Assembly (NCBI GenBank): GCA_027619675.1
Contig: JAQCHG010000044.1
Span: forward strand, 1-8,452
Length of the DNA stretch: 8,452 bases
Direction: 5' to 3'
Source: Cyanobacteriota bacterium
GTDB lineage: Bacteria > Cyanobacteriota > Cyanobacteriia > Phormidesmidales > Phormidesmidaceae
The stretch's first letter is position 1. Each line of letters begins with the position of its first letter. The position numbers were made by a program, and so were the translations under genes. Positions 6,897 through 8,452 of the stretch are shown one piece after another. The notes beneath the pieces are model-generated. The model did no database searches. It worked only from the letters and a program-made list of their open reading frames with translations, and was not told where the DNA came from.

Positions 6897-7016
6897 CCCA
6901 AGAACCCTGACTTCTTCAAGAAGCCAGGGTTCTTCGCACACAGGTGATTCTGCAAAGACACATCAATTACCGTTGCGTTAAAGTTGATTATCCCTAACCC
7001 AAAGCCTTGCGATGAC
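6888..7016 (+). repeat. 10-bp direct repeats with similar start codons flanking the palindrome segment
   Basis: TTGCGATGAC occurs at 6888-6897 and 7007-7016, 119 nt apart. In both copies the ATG starts a similar reading frame: MTQEP then stop at 6893, and MTQQP at 7012, with synonymous changes in the T and Q codons. The segment between (6898-7006) holds the palindrome and about 70 nt with no gene. No convincing promoter or Shine-Dalgarno site is visible before the NACHT ATG. Confidence 0.6.
6900..6934. repeat. 35-nt near-perfect palindrome (hairpin element)
   Basis: Left arm AAGAACCCTGACTTCTT (6900-6916) and right arm AAGAAGCCAGGGTTCTT (6918-6934) are reverse complements at 16 of 17 positions around one central base; the exception would be a G-T type pair. 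As RNA it would form a stem of about 15 pairs with a 5-nt loop. No T-run follows beyond the arm, so a terminator role for the toxin-antitoxin transcript is possible but not typical. Dispersed palindromes of this AAGAACCC...GGGTTCTT kind are, as I recall, common interspersed repeats in filamentous cyanobacteria, so this may be a small mobile repeat. Confidence 0.75.
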
Positions 7017-8424
7017 TCAGCAGCCCCCTCCGCAACCCCCTTACAAAGGCATTGGACTAGAGGACGTTCGCAAAGTTTTGGATTCTAAGCTGGTCAATAC
7101 TGGAGTGCCAGGAGCGATCGCTGGATTTGGGATTAGCCGAGCCTTTGAAGGGGAATGGTGGCAGTTTGGATCTCTATTAGGGGCTGCGGCTGGGGTCTGG
7201 TTTTTAATCAAACTGGGAAACCGCTTTGCGCCCAAGGTCGAAAGGGTCATTGAGCGTGCTGATCAAGCGTTTAATCGACAGGTTGACCTCGCGTTGGTGA
7301 ACCGCAGCAAATTTCATCAACAATATCTGGAAGCGCTGAAAACCCATTGCCGTAACCTCAAGGTCGAGGGTTACAAAGGGCGCTTGCCGCGCCTGGTACT
7401 CGAAGAGGTGTACGTCCCCTTGCGGATGAATGCTGGCACCCGCCAAACCTCGCTAGAACAATACCGCAGTCGTCCCATTTGGGACTTTTTGCCGAAAGCG
7501 CAAGATCGCGCCTTTCCCGAGCGGCTATTGGCGGTCATTGCTGATCCAGGCTATGGCAAAACTACGCTGATGCGGTTTCTGACCCTGAGCTTTTCTAATC
7601 AAGGCTATGGGGCGCAGGGGGCGAAGGAACTCATCCCGATTTTGCTGCTGTTTCGCGAGTTTTATTCGCGCATCCAGTCCCAGACTCAGCCCCCGCTGTC
7701 GCAGCTCATTGTGGAGGAAGTGCAGAATTTACCGCGCTGTTCTGAATTGCGGACTTCGGAACCGTGGTTCAAAGACCAATTGCAGCAGGGCAAATGTCTG
7801 GTGATGCTGGACGGGCTGGATGAAGTGCCCGAAGCCCAGCGAGACACCGTGAGCCGTTGGGCCAACTGGCAAATGCAAAACTATCCCAGCCAGTTTATTC
7901 TCACCTCCCGGCCCCACGGGTATGACAGCAGCCTGTTTGAGGGCGTCCAGCGGGTTGACATTCTGGATTTCAATAACGACCAAAAACGCACCTTTATTCA
8001 CCAGTGGTATCGCTTTATTACCTGGGAGTTGATCTGGAAAGCCCATTGGAGCGAGAGTCAACATGAACCCGACCCCCAAAAACGCCTATCGCGGCAGCAA
8101 GCCGAGGCCGAAAGCAACGCCGAAGCCCAACAGGGAGCCGATGACCTGAGTCGTCAGGTGTTTGGGGATAAGAGCCTGACGGATCTGGCCAAGAACCCGT
8201 TGCTGATCACCATCATTGCCGCCACCCATGAAGCCAGTGAACAATTACCTAAACGGCGGGTGCATCTGTATCAAGAAATCTTTAAGCTGCTGCTGGAATA
8301 TCGCCCCAATCGCCGCGATACCCGGCTGACGATTCCCAGCGCGGAAACCAATCAACTGATTTTGCAGAAGCTGGCGCTAGAGCTGACGTTGGCAGGCAAC
8401 GATGTTGGGTCCTGCAAATGTTGA
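7012..8424 (+). CDS. NACHT-domain STAND NTPase, short or C-terminally truncated
   Basis: 470 residues. The N-terminal part (1-110) has two hydrophobic stretches, about 31-42 and 53-68 (SLLGAAAGVWFLIKL), which may bind membrane. Residues 105-140 (YLEALKTHCRNLKVEGYKG, then LEEVYVPLRM) are the linker typical of cyanobacterial NACHT proteins. The NTPase follows: Walker A DPGYGKTT (178-185), Walker B LVMLDGLDE (263-271), the TSR sensor (298-300), an unusual polar insert at about 345-388, LAKNPLLITIIA (392-403) and RRVHLYQEIFKLLL (415-428). STAND NTPases act as nucleotide-driven switches; bacterial NACHT proteins include antiphage sensors that trigger cell death. Family members normally continue with more helical domain and a C-terminal sensor or repeats. 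Here the frame stops about 10 residues after LQKLALEL, and the ending LAGNDVGSCKC resembles nothing I know. A frameshift near 8385-8411 is likely; the alternative frame stays open to the window end. Confidence 0.82.
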   Translation: MTQQPPPQPPYKGIGLEDVRKVLDSKLVNTGVPGAIAGFGISRAFEGEWWQFGSLLGAAAGVWFLIKLGNRFAPKVERVIERADQAFNRQVDLALVNRSKFHQQYLEALKTHCRNLKVEGYKGRLPRLVLEEVYVPLRMNAGTRQTSLEQYRSRPIWDFLPKAQDRAFPERLLAVIADPGYGKTTLMRFLTLSFSNQGYGAQGAKELIPILLLFREFYSRIQSQTQPPLSQLIVEEVQNLPRCSELRTSEPWFKDQLQQGKCLVMLDGLDEVPEAQRDTVSRWANWQMQNYPSQFILTSRPHGYDSSLFEGVQRVDILDFNNDQKRTFIHQWYRFITWELIWKAHWSESQHEPDPQKRLSRQQAEAESNAEAQQGADDLSRQVFGDKSLTDLAKNPLLITIIAATHEASEQLPKRRVHLYQEIFKLLLEYRPNRRDTRLTIPSAETNQLILQKLALELTLAGNDVGSCKC

Positions 8425-8452
8425 GCCGAGTGGATTCAAGTTCGATTAGCAG
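8385..8452 (+). other. Probable frameshift or junction at the NACHT gene 3' end; window end
   Basis: The NACHT frame ends with TGA at 8422-8424, but the third-position frame reads LQMLSRVDSSSIS from 8412 to the window end without a stop. This fits either a one- or two-base indel or a recombination junction. The 28 bases after the stop are too short to assign. Confidence 0.4.

Noticed and set aside
6900..6934. Palindrome as a CRISPR repeat or tRNA arm
   Set aside because: A single copy with no spacers, no tRNA cloverleaf and no CCA-type end; a hairpin repeat is the simpler reading.
6935..7011. Promoter for the NACHT gene (TTGCGT at 6973 with a TATAAT-like box)
   Set aside because: No -10 box lies at a proper distance: the GATTAT at 6986 is only 7 nt away. 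I could not support a promoter call.

Overview
The window comes from a GC-rich cyanobacterial chromosome. The octamer GCGATCGC (HIP1), a hallmark of many cyanobacterial genomes, occurs at least 18 times. The tatA-pth pair and the lipoprotein type also fit this group. I cannot name genus or species from the sequence alone.

Left part (1-3394), ordinary chromosomal genes. The window opens inside a class III alcohol dehydrogenase / S-(hydroxymethyl)glutathione dehydrogenase gene (+). It converges with pth (peptidyl-tRNA hydrolase, -), which lies just downstream of tatA (twin-arginine translocase subunit, -) in what looks like a tatA-pth operon. A divergent intergenic region of about 300 nt follows. 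Then come a predicted lipoprotein with a C-terminal PPC-like beta domain (+) and a GNAT acetyltransferase (+).

Middle (3506-5611). A 701-residue protein resembles the DNA phosphorothioation-associated putative methyltransferases. Its SAM-binding core is flanked on both sides by two copies of one roughly 150-residue module with a PALH...RDY...NPP-LH-K signature. No dnd or other phosphorothioation gene lies in the window, so it is an orphan here.

Right part (5653-8452), an accessory segment. A Uma2-family PD-(D/E)XK nuclease-like gene overlaps by 4 nt a BrnT-like toxin gene. That gene overlaps by 8 nt a small ribbon-helix-helix-type antitoxin gene. Directly after the antitoxin lies a second, decayed copy of the last 18 codons of a Uma2 gene, so the toxin-antitoxin pair is bracketed by two Uma2 3' ends. 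The second Uma2 end runs, through an ATGA stop/start overlap, into a dead 5-codon start (MTQEP then stop). This resembles the start of the NACHT gene 119 nt downstream (MTQQP), and a 35-nt near-perfect palindrome lies between them. The last gene is a NACHT-type STAND NTPase with intact Walker A and B motifs, a hydrophobic N-terminal region and an early stop just after the NTPase region. It is therefore either a short form or a frameshifted gene.

Taken together, a phosphorothioation-associated methyltransferase, Uma2, a toxin-antitoxin pair and a NACHT NTPase make a defence-island-like neighbourhood beside core genes. The toxin gene is AT-rich, and no HIP1 site occurs between about 6160 and 7113. 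I infer that this part was acquired and rearranged.
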